Source: Parvicella sp041583015
GTDB lineage: Bacteria > Bacteroidota > Bacteroidia > Flavobacteriales_D > Parvicellaceae
NCBI GenBank assembly: GCA_041583015.1
Contig: JBFHGR010000080.1
Location: 1 to 16,953 of the forward strand
Direction: 5' to 3'
Length of the DNA stretch: 16,953 nucleotides
This document shows, piece after piece, positions 7,974 through 15,498 of the stretch. The position numbers and the translations under genes are program-made. Within the stretch, counting starts at the first letter, position 1; every line of letters begins with the position of its first letter. The notes under the pieces are model-generated. The model was not told the origin of the DNA and did no database searches. It was given only the letters and a program-made list of their open reading frames with translations.

Positions 7974-8232
7974 CGATTTTTTTGTTAGATGCTCCATTTA
8001 GGGAAAGAAAGGTGTGAAGGAATGTTAGAATTAGTTAAGTCTGCTCCCTGTTCTAAATCCTCTCTTAACTTCTAAAATTTCTTTTTTTCTTGTTAGAATT
8101 TCTATTTATGTTCAATTCAGCATGATATTGAGTCACATCAAATGCAGTAATAAAGTGAACCATTTATAGAATATATTTTTTTTTAATTCATTTGACACTT
8201 ATTTTTACATGCGAATTAATAAACACATTCAG
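7974..8232. other. divergent intergenic region between fbaB and the serine hydrolase
   Basis: This AT-rich gap contains an imperfect inverted repeat (TTAGAA-TTA-GTTAAG at 8025-8039 against CTTAACTTCTAA at 8064-8075) followed by a T-rich stretch. It looks like a terminator but has no gene ending before it on the plus strand. A near -7 box TTCATTTG at 8187-8194 (one mismatch) could serve the serine hydrolase. No small ORF or RNA gene was recognised. Confidence 0.35.
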
Positions 8233-9576
8233 ATGAAGATATTTTTACTTTCAATCACCTGCCTTTCATTCCTTTCTGTTTTTACTCAAATCCCTAGCAA
8301 TTTAGAATCTACATTAAATACTACGGTTGACAATTATGTTGCTGGTAAATCCACTCGTGGATTATCAGCCTCTATTTACCATAGCAACTCAGACAATTTT
8401 GCTTCTTTTGTTCGTGGATATTCACACATCGAGAACGGATCTCAAGTGCCAATTGATGAATTTATGTTTTTCTCATTAGGAAGTAATTCCAAAATACTCT
8501 CCAGTGTTGTTCTCTTACGTCTTCAAGAGCAAGGTCTTTTAGATTTGGATGACCCTATTAATGACTACATCCCTAATGTTTCTACCAATATAGATGGTGC
8601 AATTACCATAAAGCAATTACTTCAGCACCGCAGTGGGCTATACGACTACATAAACGTAGATGCCTTGGATTCTATGAATGCTGACTACAATAGATATTGG
8701 ACACCTCAAGAGATTGTCGATAAATTTGTCTTAGCACCAATAGCAAATCCTGGAGTTACCTATAAATACTGCAACACTAATTATCTTTTAGCAGGTATGA
8801 TAATAGAAGCGGTTACTTCTCAAACTTTTGGAGATGCTGTAAATGATTTGGTTTTCACACCTGGACAAGTAGATAGTCTTTACTTAATGGGATTTCATCC
8901 TGTGGAAGGACGAAAAGCCCATGCATGGGACCACCAATTGCTTACACCTGTTAATGGAGACATAGACAACATCCCTACTACATCTCCAGGTTGTTTCAGT
9001 TGGGCTGCTGGTGGTTATTGGGGAAAACCTTCGGGATTGGCTCAATTGTATAAAGCCATCTTCATTGATCAAACAATCATCAACAGTAGTTCTCTAAATG
9101 AACTAGAAACTTTCACAAATACCGGTTCACCTCAACCATACAACAGATATGGACTTGGAATTTATGTTGTAAACCTAACTGCACTAACTGCTAGATTTCA
9201 TACTGGTTCATGGTGGCAATTATCCGCTGTTGGAGTGGATGTAGAAAATAATAATATCGCTGTGGTATCTATCAATGATACCGAAGGGCTATCAACTTCC
9301 ATTGACTATTCCAACTTGATGATTCAAATGCTTTTAGATATGAAAGCAGCAGATGAAACAGCAGGATTGGCAGAAAATGAGAATTCAATACTAATCACGG
9401 AACTTACAGACAATACATTTTCTTTCTCTAAACCAAGTGATTTAATTGTGTATGATACTTTGGGTAATAAAATGCTTTCGAAGCAAAATATTTCATTGAT
9501 AAATCTATCTTCTTTACCCGTTGGTATGTACATTCTTAATTTGGGATCGCAAACCAAAAAAGTGGTTATTAAATAG
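8233..9576 (+). CDS. secreted serine hydrolase (beta-lactamase/PBP fold) with T9SS sorting domain
   Basis: This exported protein has the penicillin-recognising serine hydrolase fold (class C beta-lactamase / D-Ala-D-Ala peptidase / EstB relatives). I place the start at 8233 because MKIFLLSITCLSFLSVFTQ is a canonical signal peptide; an in-frame ATG at 8209 adds eight residues. Counting from 8233, all three catalytic motifs are present: SNSK at 84-87 (nucleophile Ser84), YCN at 179-181, and HTG at 323-325 in place of KTG. The last 60 or so residues, ending LPVGMYILNLGSQTKKVVIK, form a type A T9SS C-terminal sorting domain, so the mature protein should be carried across the outer membrane. The substrate (peptide, ester or lactam) is undetermined; the HxG motif favours esterase or peptidase relatives. 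Confidence 0.92.
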   Translation: MKIFLLSITCLSFLSVFTQIPSNLESTLNTTVDNYVAGKSTRGLSASIYHSNSDNFASFVRGYSHIENGSQVPIDEFMFFSLGSNSKILSSVVLLRLQEQGLLDLDDPINDYIPNVSTNIDGAITIKQLLQHRSGLYDYINVDALDSMNADYNRYWTPQEIVDKFVLAPIANPGVTYKYCNTNYLLAGMIIEAVTSQTFGDAVNDLVFTPGQVDSLYLMGFHPVEGRKAHAWDHQLLTPVNGDIDNIPTTSPGCFSWAAGGYWGKPSGLAQLYKAIFIDQTIINSSSLNELETFTNTGSPQPYNRYGLGIYVVNLTALTARFHTGSWWQLSAVGVDVENNNIAVVSINDTEGLSTSIDYSNLMIQMLLDMKAADETAGLAENENSILITELTDNTFSFSKPSDLIVYDTLGNKMLSKQNISLINLSSLPVGMYILNLGSQTKKVVIK

Positions 9577-9612
9577 TGACTATTATCTCAGTTACCTCAA
9601 GCAAATATTTCA

Positions 9613-9661
9613 CTGATTTTATTTAAAACAACACTTTAAGCGGTGACAACTATAAAATCAG
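9613..9661. repeat. 10-bp perfect inverted repeat downstream of the serine hydrolase
   Basis: CTGATTTTAT at 9613-9622 is the exact reverse complement of ATAAAATCAG at 9652-9661, with a 29-nt spacer. It lies about 36 nt after the stop and could form a loose terminator-like hairpin, but it is AT-rich and has no T run. The rest of the 9577-9867 gap shows no ORF or RNA gene; a TACTTTTA at 9842-9849 is one mismatch from a -7 box for the next gene. Confidence 0.3.
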
Positions 9662-9867
9662 AGGATAGAACAGTGTGCACTTTCTAACATTTACTGTTGT
9701 CAATTGGATTGATTACACTAAGAAAGTAGTAACTCGCCACAATTATTATCATAAGTCCTTTTGAACAGCTTTTTAACGATAATCACATGATTGTTAATCA
9801 CATACCCCACCATCTATGCCAGTTCTATCACTTAAATTTTATACTTTTACAATCAATCCCCCTCTTT

Positions 9868-10581
9868 ATGAAAATTGTTTTACTCTCCCTTTTGATACTG
9901 AATGTGATATTTGCCTCTTCTCAAGAGCATATGATAAAATCTATAGTTGTGGACTACGATTATGGAAAATTGAATCCCAATGAAAACCAATATGGGATGC
10001 TTCATAGTGACACAATTGAATATGACATAAATGGAAACAAGACAAGGGAGGTTCTTGGCATGGACGGCATAAGCTATTATGTTGATTATTTTAACTATGA
10101 AGATGGGCTTCTGACCTCGAGAACAGACAATAGCAATAGTAAATTACTTTTCTATTATACTGAAGACAGATTGGACTCATCTAAAGCTTTTGGTAGTTAC
10201 AACAATTTATTAAATGAAGAATATTTTTTTTATGACACCTCTTCGAAACTAATTAAAACCACTGTTTGGTACCCTGTTTTGCAAAGAGAAGACAGTACCA
10301 TTTATTCATACGGTGAAGATTGGATTCGAAAAGTAAATTTTTCTACTCCCGTATCTAGTGAGGATAAGCAAATATTCTATAATGAGAAGGGAGACGAAAA
10401 AGAATCGTATATATTCTATAAAAATGGTAAAGTGTGGTGTGAGAAATATGAATACACGTACGACTCCAAAGGCAATTGGATTTCAAAAACAACCTTAGAA
10501 AGATTAAAAGACGAAAATGGCGTTAGAGGCAAGTGGAAAAAAGGACCTTATGTAGTTAAAAGAAAGATTGTTTATTATTAA
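9868..10581 (+). CDS. exported protein of unknown function with Tyr/Gly-rich strand repeats
   Basis: I do not recognise a named family. The start at 9868 is chosen because MKIVLLSLLILNVIFASSQ is a clear signal peptide with cleavage near residue 19; the longer frame from 9787 would bury it. The mature part of about 218 residues is a run of short beta-strand-like segments with recurring Tyr-x-Tyr and Asp/Asn-Gly turns (IEYDINGNKTRE, FFYDTSSKLIKT, YEYTYDSKGNWISKTT). This resembles the YD/RHS-like repeat proteins seen widely in Bacteroidota. There is no C-terminal sorting domain and no lipobox cysteine, so it is probably periplasmic. No catalytic residues stand out. Confidence 0.7.
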   Translation: MKIVLLSLLILNVIFASSQEHMIKSIVVDYDYGKLNPNENQYGMLHSDTIEYDINGNKTREVLGMDGISYYVDYFNYEDGLLTSRTDNSNSKLLFYYTEDRLDSSKAFGSYNNLLNEEYFFYDTSSKLIKTTVWYPVLQREDSTIYSYGEDWIRKVNFSTPVSSEDKQIFYNEKGDEKESYIFYKNGKVWCEKYEYTYDSKGNWISKTTLERLKDENGVRGKWKKGPYVVKRKIVYY

Positions 10582-10696
10582 TGAACTTGCTTTTTTTTAA
10601 TTCTACACTCTTCATTTGTAACGTGAGATTTCGCCTACTTCTATGGACGAATAGTTTTCGTGCGTTACTTCCGAAGACTCGAAAGCACTTCTCAGA

Positions 10697-10727
10697 CATC
10701 CTCGTTGCGCTTCGCTAAACAAGGATG
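10697..10727. repeat. 31-nt hairpin repeat, copy 1 (downstream of dnaE)
   Basis: CATCCTCGTT at 10697-10706 pairs with AACAAGGATG at 10718-10727 (one C/A mismatch), and the loop carries a smaller GCG-CTT-CGC hairpin. The same sequence recurs at 14072-14102 with five differences, all in the loop. Similarity extends some 15-20 nt to the left (CACTTCTCAGA here, CGCTCTTCTCAAA there). Confidence 0.8.
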
Positions 10728-10749
10728 AGAACTTCAATCCCCCATTTCA

Positions 10750-10812
10750 CAATCTATTTATTACATTACTTAATCAAACACATTGCTTCATTAATCAATT
10801 GTTACATTGCTA
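10750..10812. repeat. degenerate short tandem repeats after the dnaE stop
   Basis: The stretch is built of variants of CATTGCTACATTA and CAATTGTTACATTG (units of about 10-12 nt). A 19-nt segment, ATTGCTTCATTAATCAATT near 10783-10801, is almost repeated downstream of dinB near 14199-14217. The array ends within about four bases of the dnaE stop codon. Confidence 0.55.
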
Positions 10813-10814
10813 CA

Positions 10815-13778
10815 TTACCCAACCCCTCTCGTCATCCTTGGGTTATCCTCTTCCACATTTAATAACTTCAAGCGCTCTAATGAAATGGTCTCTATGGAAT
10901 AGACTCCCAATTCATTTATCACCCTTCCTTTTATCAAGTAGCAACCATAACCTCTAAATGGAAACATTTTATTGACAATAGGAAATTGGACCGTATCCAA
11001 CCACTTGCCATTCAAATCCAAGAAAGTACCAAAACTCATCTCCTGTCCTCCGTGAGTTTTTGTTCTTTTTCGGTGAACCAAATTGCCAACTATTTCAATG
11101 TACTTTCCTAAATAATTGGGTAAATCTGCAGCGACTAATTTTGTTGCGGGTAAATCTGCTATTAATTCGAAATGAGAAAACTGCAAAGGGAAATTCAACA
11201 ACTCAATATGATCGTAGGCCTTTTCTAAATCACTCTGCTGAAATTCTGGTATGTGATATTGCTTTCTTTCCACAGGAAACAAAGTGGCTTTGGGTTTGTT
11301 TTTCTTATCACTTCCTAATGCCAAGTGTGCTTTCCACAATAATTTTGTCTTAGATTCTCCAGTAAAATCAAAACCATTCACCCGGACCAATAAACGTAAT
11401 TGATCTAATGAAATAGGAACTCTACTCAAAAAATCTTCAAAAGATTGATAAATACCATTTTGCAAACGCTCTTTTACCACTTGTTGAATAACCGCATCTT
11501 CCAAGCCATTGACAAAATGTAACCCCATCCAAATAGTATTTCCCTCTACCAAAGTATAACTTTCACTTGTATTGACACAAGGTGGTTGAACATCTGCACC
11601 ATGCATCTTGGCTTCATGCAAATACACTTCTCTACTAAAAAAACCGCCACCATTATTAACAGTAGCCACCATGTATTCAATAGGATAATACGCCTTGAGA
11701 TACAGCGCCTGAAAACTCTCCACAGCATACGATGCCGAATGTCCTTTGGGAAATGCGTAGCCAGCAAAACTTTCTATCTGTCGCCAAATATCCTGAGTAA
11801 CCTTATCTGGATAGTTATAAGACTTACAATTCTTAAAAAAGGTTTCTTTCACCGCTGTAAACTCATCTCGAGAACGATACTTACCACTCATGCCTCTTCT
11901 CAAAACATCTGCTTCAGTGAGTGTGAGTCCTGCAAAAAGGTGAGCCACCTTTATCACATCTTCTTGGTAAACCATAATACCGTATGTATCTTCTAGTATC
12001 TTGTATAGTTCGGGTAGCGCATCTTTGGCTTTTTGTCTTCTTTCTAAATTTTGATAACGTAGGATGTACTCTCGCATCATGCCACTCTGCGCCACACCAG
12101 GCCTAATGATAGAACTTGCGGCTACCAAAGTAACATAATTATCTGCTTGTAATTTTTGCAACAGATTTCGCATAGCAGGAGATTCTACATAAAAGCATCC
12201 TACAGCATCACCCGCCTTAATCAGTTCTTTTACTTTTGGATCATTCTTTAGTTTTTCTATCTGGTGCACATCCACATCTACACCTCTATTTCTCTTGATA
12301 ATTGCCACCGAGTCTTTTATTTTACCCAATCCTCTTTGACCTAGAATATCAAATTTGGCCAAGCCAATATCTTCTGCTTCCAACATGCTAAAATGTGTGG
12401 TAGGAAATCCTTTGGGAGGCATATTGGTAGCCGTATAATTATAAATGCTCTCATCAGAAATCACAATACCGCTAGAATGAACACTCATGTGACTTGGCAA
12501 ACCGCTAATCAACTGACTGTATCGAAGAATTAATCCTCCAACATCATCTAGTTGCTCCCTGCTTTTATCTTGTTGTACTTTCTTAATTTCATCTGCTGGC
12601 AACCCGAGTACTTTCCCTAATTCTCGAATCACAGACTTGTACTGAAAGGTGATATAATTACCCACCAAAGCAGTGTGATTAGATCCGTATTGATCAAACA
12701 GGTGCTGTGTAACTTCATTCCTGTCTTTGGTAGAAAAATCAATATCAAAATCTGGAGGACTGCTTCTAGAAGGATTAATGAATCGTTCAAAGTATAAATC
12801 TAATTCAATGGGATCTACATCTGTGATTCTCAAGAGATACGCCACTATACTATTGGCACCACTTCCCCTACCTACGTAGTAGAAATTTCTGCTTCGCGCA
12901 AAACTGACCAACTCCCAATTAATTAAAAAATACGCACTGAAGTTAAGTTTCTTAATCATGGCCAGTTCTTTCTCTAACCTTTCAAACACCACAGCACCAG
13001 GATTGCTATACCTATATTTCAATCCTTTTTTACACTCTTCTTCCAACAAGTAATAATCTTCACTCACTGAATTTCTAAAAACCTTCTTATTCTTAGCTGT
13101 TTTAAAATCAAACTCAATGGCACAATCAATGAGAATGGATTTTGTGTTCAATACTATTTGCGGGTATTGCTCATAGTGGTTTTCCAATACTCGCATCGGC
13201 ATCATCATTTCATCAGGCCATGCTTCTTCAGACTTGGGCAACTGACTCAACAACACATTCACATCAATTGCCCGGAGTAATCTATGCGCATTGTAAGTCC
13301 GTTTATTGGTAAAAGTAACTGGATGCAAGATGACCAACTTATTGGAATATTTCCAAGGAGAAAATTGCAACTTCAACACCTCAGAAGGTCGAACGCCTAC
13401 GTATTCATGATCTGCCAATTTTCTATACTTCCTACCCATAGGATAAACCACATAAGCATTAGAAAAAGTGGGCGCATCTTCTTCAAAAGGTTTACGCTCA
13501 TGCAAATGAAAAGACAAATGTAAATTCAACTCTTTGAAACCTTCATTATTTCTAGCAATTCCAATATACTGTTGCTTTGATCCATTTCTAAAATCAATTC
13601 CCACAATGGGCTTCACATCATATTTAGGCGCCAATCGAATAAAATCCAAACTTGCCGAAGTGCTATTTATATCCGTCAATACCACATGCTGATAACCGTT
13701 CTCTTTGGCCAACTGAAGTAAATCTTCGGGCGAAATAGTACCGTAGGTATAACTGTAATATGTGTGGTTGTTTAACAT
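10815..13778 (-). CDS. DnaE-type DNA polymerase III alpha subunit, short error-prone-like form
   Basis: This C-family polymerase has 987 residues, against about 1160 in the E. coli replicase and about 1030-1080 in DnaE2/ImuC. The order is PHP domain (1 to about 220), palm/finger core (about 270-800), and an OB-fold-like C-terminus (about 890-970). Catalytic acids are intact: PDFDIDF at 342-348 and KFDILG at 475-480 (Asp477); GRGSGAN at 303-309 is also conserved. GYAFPKGHSASYA and the later NNGGGFF and HGADVQPPCVNTS segments look closer to DnaE2 than to replicative DnaE. The PHP metal site is degraded: the family HxH near residue 4 is NNH, and TDH is TDI (35-37), so proofreading is unlikely. 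It sits on the dinB strand 462 bp downstream, consistent with a translesion role rather than bulk replication. Confidence 0.93.
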   Translation of the reverse strand: MLNNHTYYSYTYGTISPEDLLQLAKENGYQHVVLTDINSTSASLDFIRLAPKYDVKPIVGIDFRNGSKQQYIGIARNNEGFKELNLHLSFHLHERKPFEEDAPTFSNAYVVYPMGRKYRKLADHEYVGVRPSEVLKLQFSPWKYSNKLVILHPVTFTNKRTYNAHRLLRAIDVNVLLSQLPKSEEAWPDEMMMPMRVLENHYEQYPQIVLNTKSILIDCAIEFDFKTAKNKKVFRNSVSEDYYLLEEECKKGLKYRYSNPGAVVFERLEKELAMIKKLNFSAYFLINWELVSFARSRNFYYVGRGSGANSIVAYLLRITDVDPIELDLYFERFINPSRSSPPDFDIDFSTKDRNEVTQHLFDQYGSNHTALVGNYITFQYKSVIRELGKVLGLPADEIKKVQQDKSREQLDDVGGLILRYSQLISGLPSHMSVHSSGIVISDESIYNYTATNMPPKGFPTTHFSMLEAEDIGLAKFDILGQRGLGKIKDSVAIIKRNRGVDVDVHQIEKLKNDPKVKELIKAGDAVGCFYVESPAMRNLLQKLQADNYVTLVAASSIIRPGVAQSGMMREYILRYQNLERRQKAKDALPELYKILEDTYGIMVYQEDVIKVAHLFAGLTLTEADVLRRGMSGKYRSRDEFTAVKETFFKNCKSYNYPDKVTQDIWRQIESFAGYAFPKGHSASYAVESFQALYLKAYYPIEYMVATVNNGGGFFSREVYLHEAKMHGADVQPPCVNTSESYTLVEGNTIWMGLHFVNGLEDAVIQQVVKERLQNGIYQSFEDFLSRVPISLDQLRLLVRVNGFDFTGESKTKLLWKAHLALGSDKKNKPKATLFPVERKQYHIPEFQQSDLEKAYDHIELLNFPLQFSHFELIADLPATKLVAADLPNYLGKYIEIVGNLVHRKRTKTHGGQEMSFGTFLDLNGKWLDTVQFPIVNKMFPFRGYGCYLIKGRVINELGVYSIETISLERLKLLNVEEDNPRMTRGVG

Positions 13779-13781
13779 TTT

Positions 13782-13816
13782 TAGATACTAGATTTCAGAC
13801 GCTAGATACTAGATTT
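13782..13816. repeat. 14-bp direct repeat immediately upstream of dnaE
   Basis: TAGATACTAGATTT occurs exactly at 13782-13795 and 13803-13816, separated by CAGACGC, giving a 21-nt period. It begins only three bases upstream of the dnaE ATG, so it fills the place where a leader and ribosome-binding region would be. Confidence 0.85.
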
Positions 13817-13819
13817 TTT

Positions 13820-14017
13820 GATTATTCGATTTAACGACTTTTTCATATTCGCTTTGCTCACTTTTGGGGCGCTACGTTTTAGGTTTGTTTTAGATGCTTT
13901 CATCATCTTGGCAGAAGTATTTAGCACCTATCATCAAAACTCCTTATAAACGTAGCGCCCTAAAAATCAACACCTTTTTTTTGCGATTATTCGATTGTAC
14001 GACAAACGATTATTCGA
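13820..14017. repeat. three copies of GATTATTCGA flanking the inverted-repeat element
   Basis: GATTATTCGA occurs exactly at 13820-13829, 13985-13994 and 14008-14017. The first and third run on into a CGACTTTTT-type tail (the first after TTTAACGA). The copies bracket the 13862-13965 inverted-repeat element on both sides. Confidence 0.8.
13862..13965. repeat. 104-bp segment bounded by 18-bp inverted repeats (MITE-like)
   Basis: TTTTGGGGCGCTACGTTT at 13862-13879 and its reverse complement at 13948-13965 match at 17 of 18 positions, with a perfect 13-bp core (GGGCGCTACGTTT). The 68-nt interior has no ORF of its own. The arrangement resembles a miniature inverted-repeat element, but no target-site duplication next to the arms or cognate transposase is visible; a large RNA hairpin is an alternative reading. 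Confidence 0.6.
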
Positions 14018-14071
14018 CTTTTTTTCACACTTGCAAATCAACTTTTGAGCTCTGCAAACGCTCTTCTCAAA

Positions 14072-14102
14072 CATCCTCGTTATGCTTCTCTAAACAAGGA
14101 TG
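14072..14102. repeat. 31-nt hairpin repeat, copy 2 (downstream of dinB)
   Basis: CATCCTCGTT at 14072-14081 pairs with AACAAGGATG at 14093-14102, exactly the arms of copy 1 at 10697-10727. The loop differs (ATGCTTCTCTA here, GCGCTTCGCTA there) and has lost the inner GCG/CGC pairing. Orientation relative to the upstream minus-strand gene is the same in both copies. Confidence 0.8.
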
Positions 14103-14240
14103 AGGGTTATGCTCAAAGTTCACCTTATTAAATGGTAGTTCATTCTATTTTAAAATTCATTATCATCTAATTATTTTCTCATTACCTAATTAAAAAGCAT
14201 TGCTACATTAATCAATTGCCAAATTGTTACATTAAAAAAA

Positions 14241-15452
14241 CTAAGCTCTTCGATGCGCAGGAATAACCGGAGGTTCTCCATTAAAAGGATTTCCCATCAC
14301 AGCCACATTAGACTTCAAACTTACTGCTCGCATTACTGCTTTGTGTCCGTAGCGATTACGCATGCTATCCATAGCTTGGTAAAGTGCTATTTTCTTTTCT
14401 GTATCATCAAAAAGATTGATTTGATATCCTCCGCCTACCAAACTACTTGCTCTTACTCCGATTAACCTGATCATCATTCTTCTTTCGTACAAGGACATAA
14501 ACAAAGACTGAATGGTATCAATAATTATGTCATCTGCTGCAGTATATGCAATCCTCAACTGCTTACTTGTGGTTCTAAAATCTGAGTAACGAATCTTTAC
14601 TGTAATGCAAGAAGTCAGTTTATCTCCTTTGCGCAAAGCATAGGAAATACTCTCCCCCATGGCAATAAAAATATTTTTTAGTTTTTCCATATCTATGGTA
14701 TCTTTTTGAAAGGTTCTCTCCAGAGAAATAGACTTTCGTTCGTTATAAGGAATGATAGGACTGTTATCTATTCCGTTGCATTTTTTCCAAATAGACGTTC
14801 CATTTTTACCCATCAAATTTTGCATCAACTCTATGGGCATTGCTTGTACATGCGCTACTTTTTTCACCCCCATCTCTCGTAGGCTTTTGTAAGTCTCTAG
14901 TCCCACACTTGGTATTTTCCGGATGGAAAGTGGCGCTAGAAAAGGAATCTCAAAACCTTTGCTAATTTGTTTATGATTATTAGGCTTTGCTTCTCCTGTC
15001 CCAACCTTAGCAACGGTTTTATTGGTAGACAAAGCAAATGAAATAGGCAATCCTGTTTCTCTGATAATCTTAGTTCTGAGTTCTTGCGACCATTTATAAC
15101 AGCCATAAAATCGATCCATCCCAGTAACATCTATATAGAATTCATCAATAGATGATTTTTCATAAATGGGAGATTCTTCCTTGATGATATCCGTTACTTC
15201 TTTGGAAAACTTACTATAAGTACTCGCGTTTCCATTAAGCAAAATAGCCTCTGGACACAACTGCCTTGCCGTACGCATGGGCATAGCAGCATGAACACCA
15301 AAAGCTCTCGCCTCATAACTACAGGACGCCACTACTCCTCTACTGCTCGTTCCGCCAATAATTACTGGACGTCCATTCAAGCGGCTGTCTGCCCTTCTCT
15401 CGCAGGAGACAAAGAAAGAATCAAGGTCAATATGTACAATAGATCTGTTCAT
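14241..15452 (-). CDS. dinB: DNA polymerase IV (Y-family translesion polymerase)
   Basis: This 403-residue Y-family polymerase inserts nucleotides opposite damaged bases. Asp9 in HIDLDSFF and the Asp103/Glu104 pair in SSIDEFYID are the metal-binding acids, and Phe14 occupies the steric-gate position of E. coli Phe13. KSISLERTF at 240-248 starts the little-finger domain. QINLF at 344-348 matches the beta-clamp binding pentapeptide. The C-terminal tail continues about 55 residues past that motif. It is divergent from the LexA-like gene over 67 bp that contain a palindromic operator, and upstream of dnaE on the same strand. The start at 15452 is supported by the usual few residues before the first catalytic Asp. 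A TAATTTTG box lies only a few bases ahead, which would give an almost leaderless mRNA. Confidence 0.94.
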   Translation of the reverse strand: MNRSIVHIDLDSFFVSCERRADSRLNGRPVIIGGTSSRGVVASCSYEARAFGVHAAMPMRTARQLCPEAILLNGNASTYSKFSKEVTDIIKEESPIYEKSSIDEFYIDVTGMDRFYGCYKWSQELRTKIIRETGLPISFALSTNKTVAKVGTGEAKPNNHKQISKGFEIPFLAPLSIRKIPSVGLETYKSLREMGVKKVAHVQAMPIELMQNLMGKNGTSIWKKCNGIDNSPIIPYNERKSISLERTFQKDTIDMEKLKNIFIAMGESISYALRKGDKLTSCITVKIRYSDFRTTSKQLRIAYTAADDIIIDTIQSLFMSLYERRMMIRLIGVRASSLVGGGYQINLFDDTEKKIALYQAMDSMRNRYGHKAVMRAVSLKSNVAVMGNPFNGEPPVIPAHRRA

Positions 15453-15457
15453 GGGTG

Positions 15458-15465
15458 CAAAATTA
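15458..15465 (-). promoter_or_regulatory. putative -7 box for dinB
   Basis: The minus strand reads TAATTTTG, an exact TAnnTTTG match, ending five bases before the dinB ATG. A start site about six bases downstream of the box would make the mRNA leaderless or nearly so. The best upstream TTG (15481-15479) is only 13 nt away, short of the usual spacing, so confidence is limited. Confidence 0.4.
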
Positions 15466-15467
15466 AA

Positions 15468-15498
15468 TTTGTTTGTTTCAATTATTATCTTAAATTTG
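15468..15498 (+). promoter_or_regulatory. consensus Bacteroidota promoter of the LexA-like gene
   Basis: TTTG at 15468-15471, a 19-nt spacer, then TAAATTTG at 15491-15498 match the Bacteroidota sigma-ABfr consensus (TTTG at -33, TAnnTTTG at -7) at every fixed position and at the usual spacing. The start site would fall near 15503-15506, inside the 15496-15514 palindrome, leaving a leader of about 15 nt. Confidence 0.75.
15473..15481 (+). promoter_or_regulatory. operator half-site copy
   Basis: TTGTTTCAA here is identical to the left arm of the 19-bp palindrome and starts 23 bp upstream of it. Its right partner is not conserved. It lies within the promoter spacer and between the dinB -7 box and the main operator, so a second repressor dimer here could help shut off dinB. 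Confidence 0.45.

Larger units (their letters stand above)
13779..14240. other. 462-bp repeat-rich gap between dinB and dnaE
   Basis: No credible gene lies here; a 69-codon plus-strand frame at 13894-14103 is made of repeat sequence. From left to right the gap holds a 14-bp direct repeat next to the dnaE start, a GATTATTCGA copy, an 18-bp inverted-repeat pair, two more GATTATTCGA copies, a 31-nt hairpin repeat, and the ATTG/CATTA repeats that abut the dinB stop. No -7 box for dnaE and no copy of the TTGTTTCAA operator arm was found. Expression of dnaE therefore depends on dinB read-through or on an unrecognised promoter. Confidence 0.7.

Noticed and set aside
9787..9867. Earlier ATG for the exported Tyr/Gly-rich protein
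   Set aside because: It would put 27 residues before a canonical signal peptide; the start at 9868 is far more plausible.
10590..10610. Terminator at the T run after the exported Tyr/Gly-rich protein
   Set aside because: An eight-T run is present but I see no stem directly before it, so it does not meet the intrinsic terminator pattern.
11586..11996. 136-codon plus-strand ORF inside dnaE
   Set aside because: It lies antisense within the conserved polymerase core of dnaE; its composition is that of a shadow frame.
13894..14103. 69-codon plus-strand ORF in the dinB-dnaE gap
   Set aside because: It is composed of the inverted repeat, GATTATTCGA copies and hairpin repeat, with no family resemblance or start signals.
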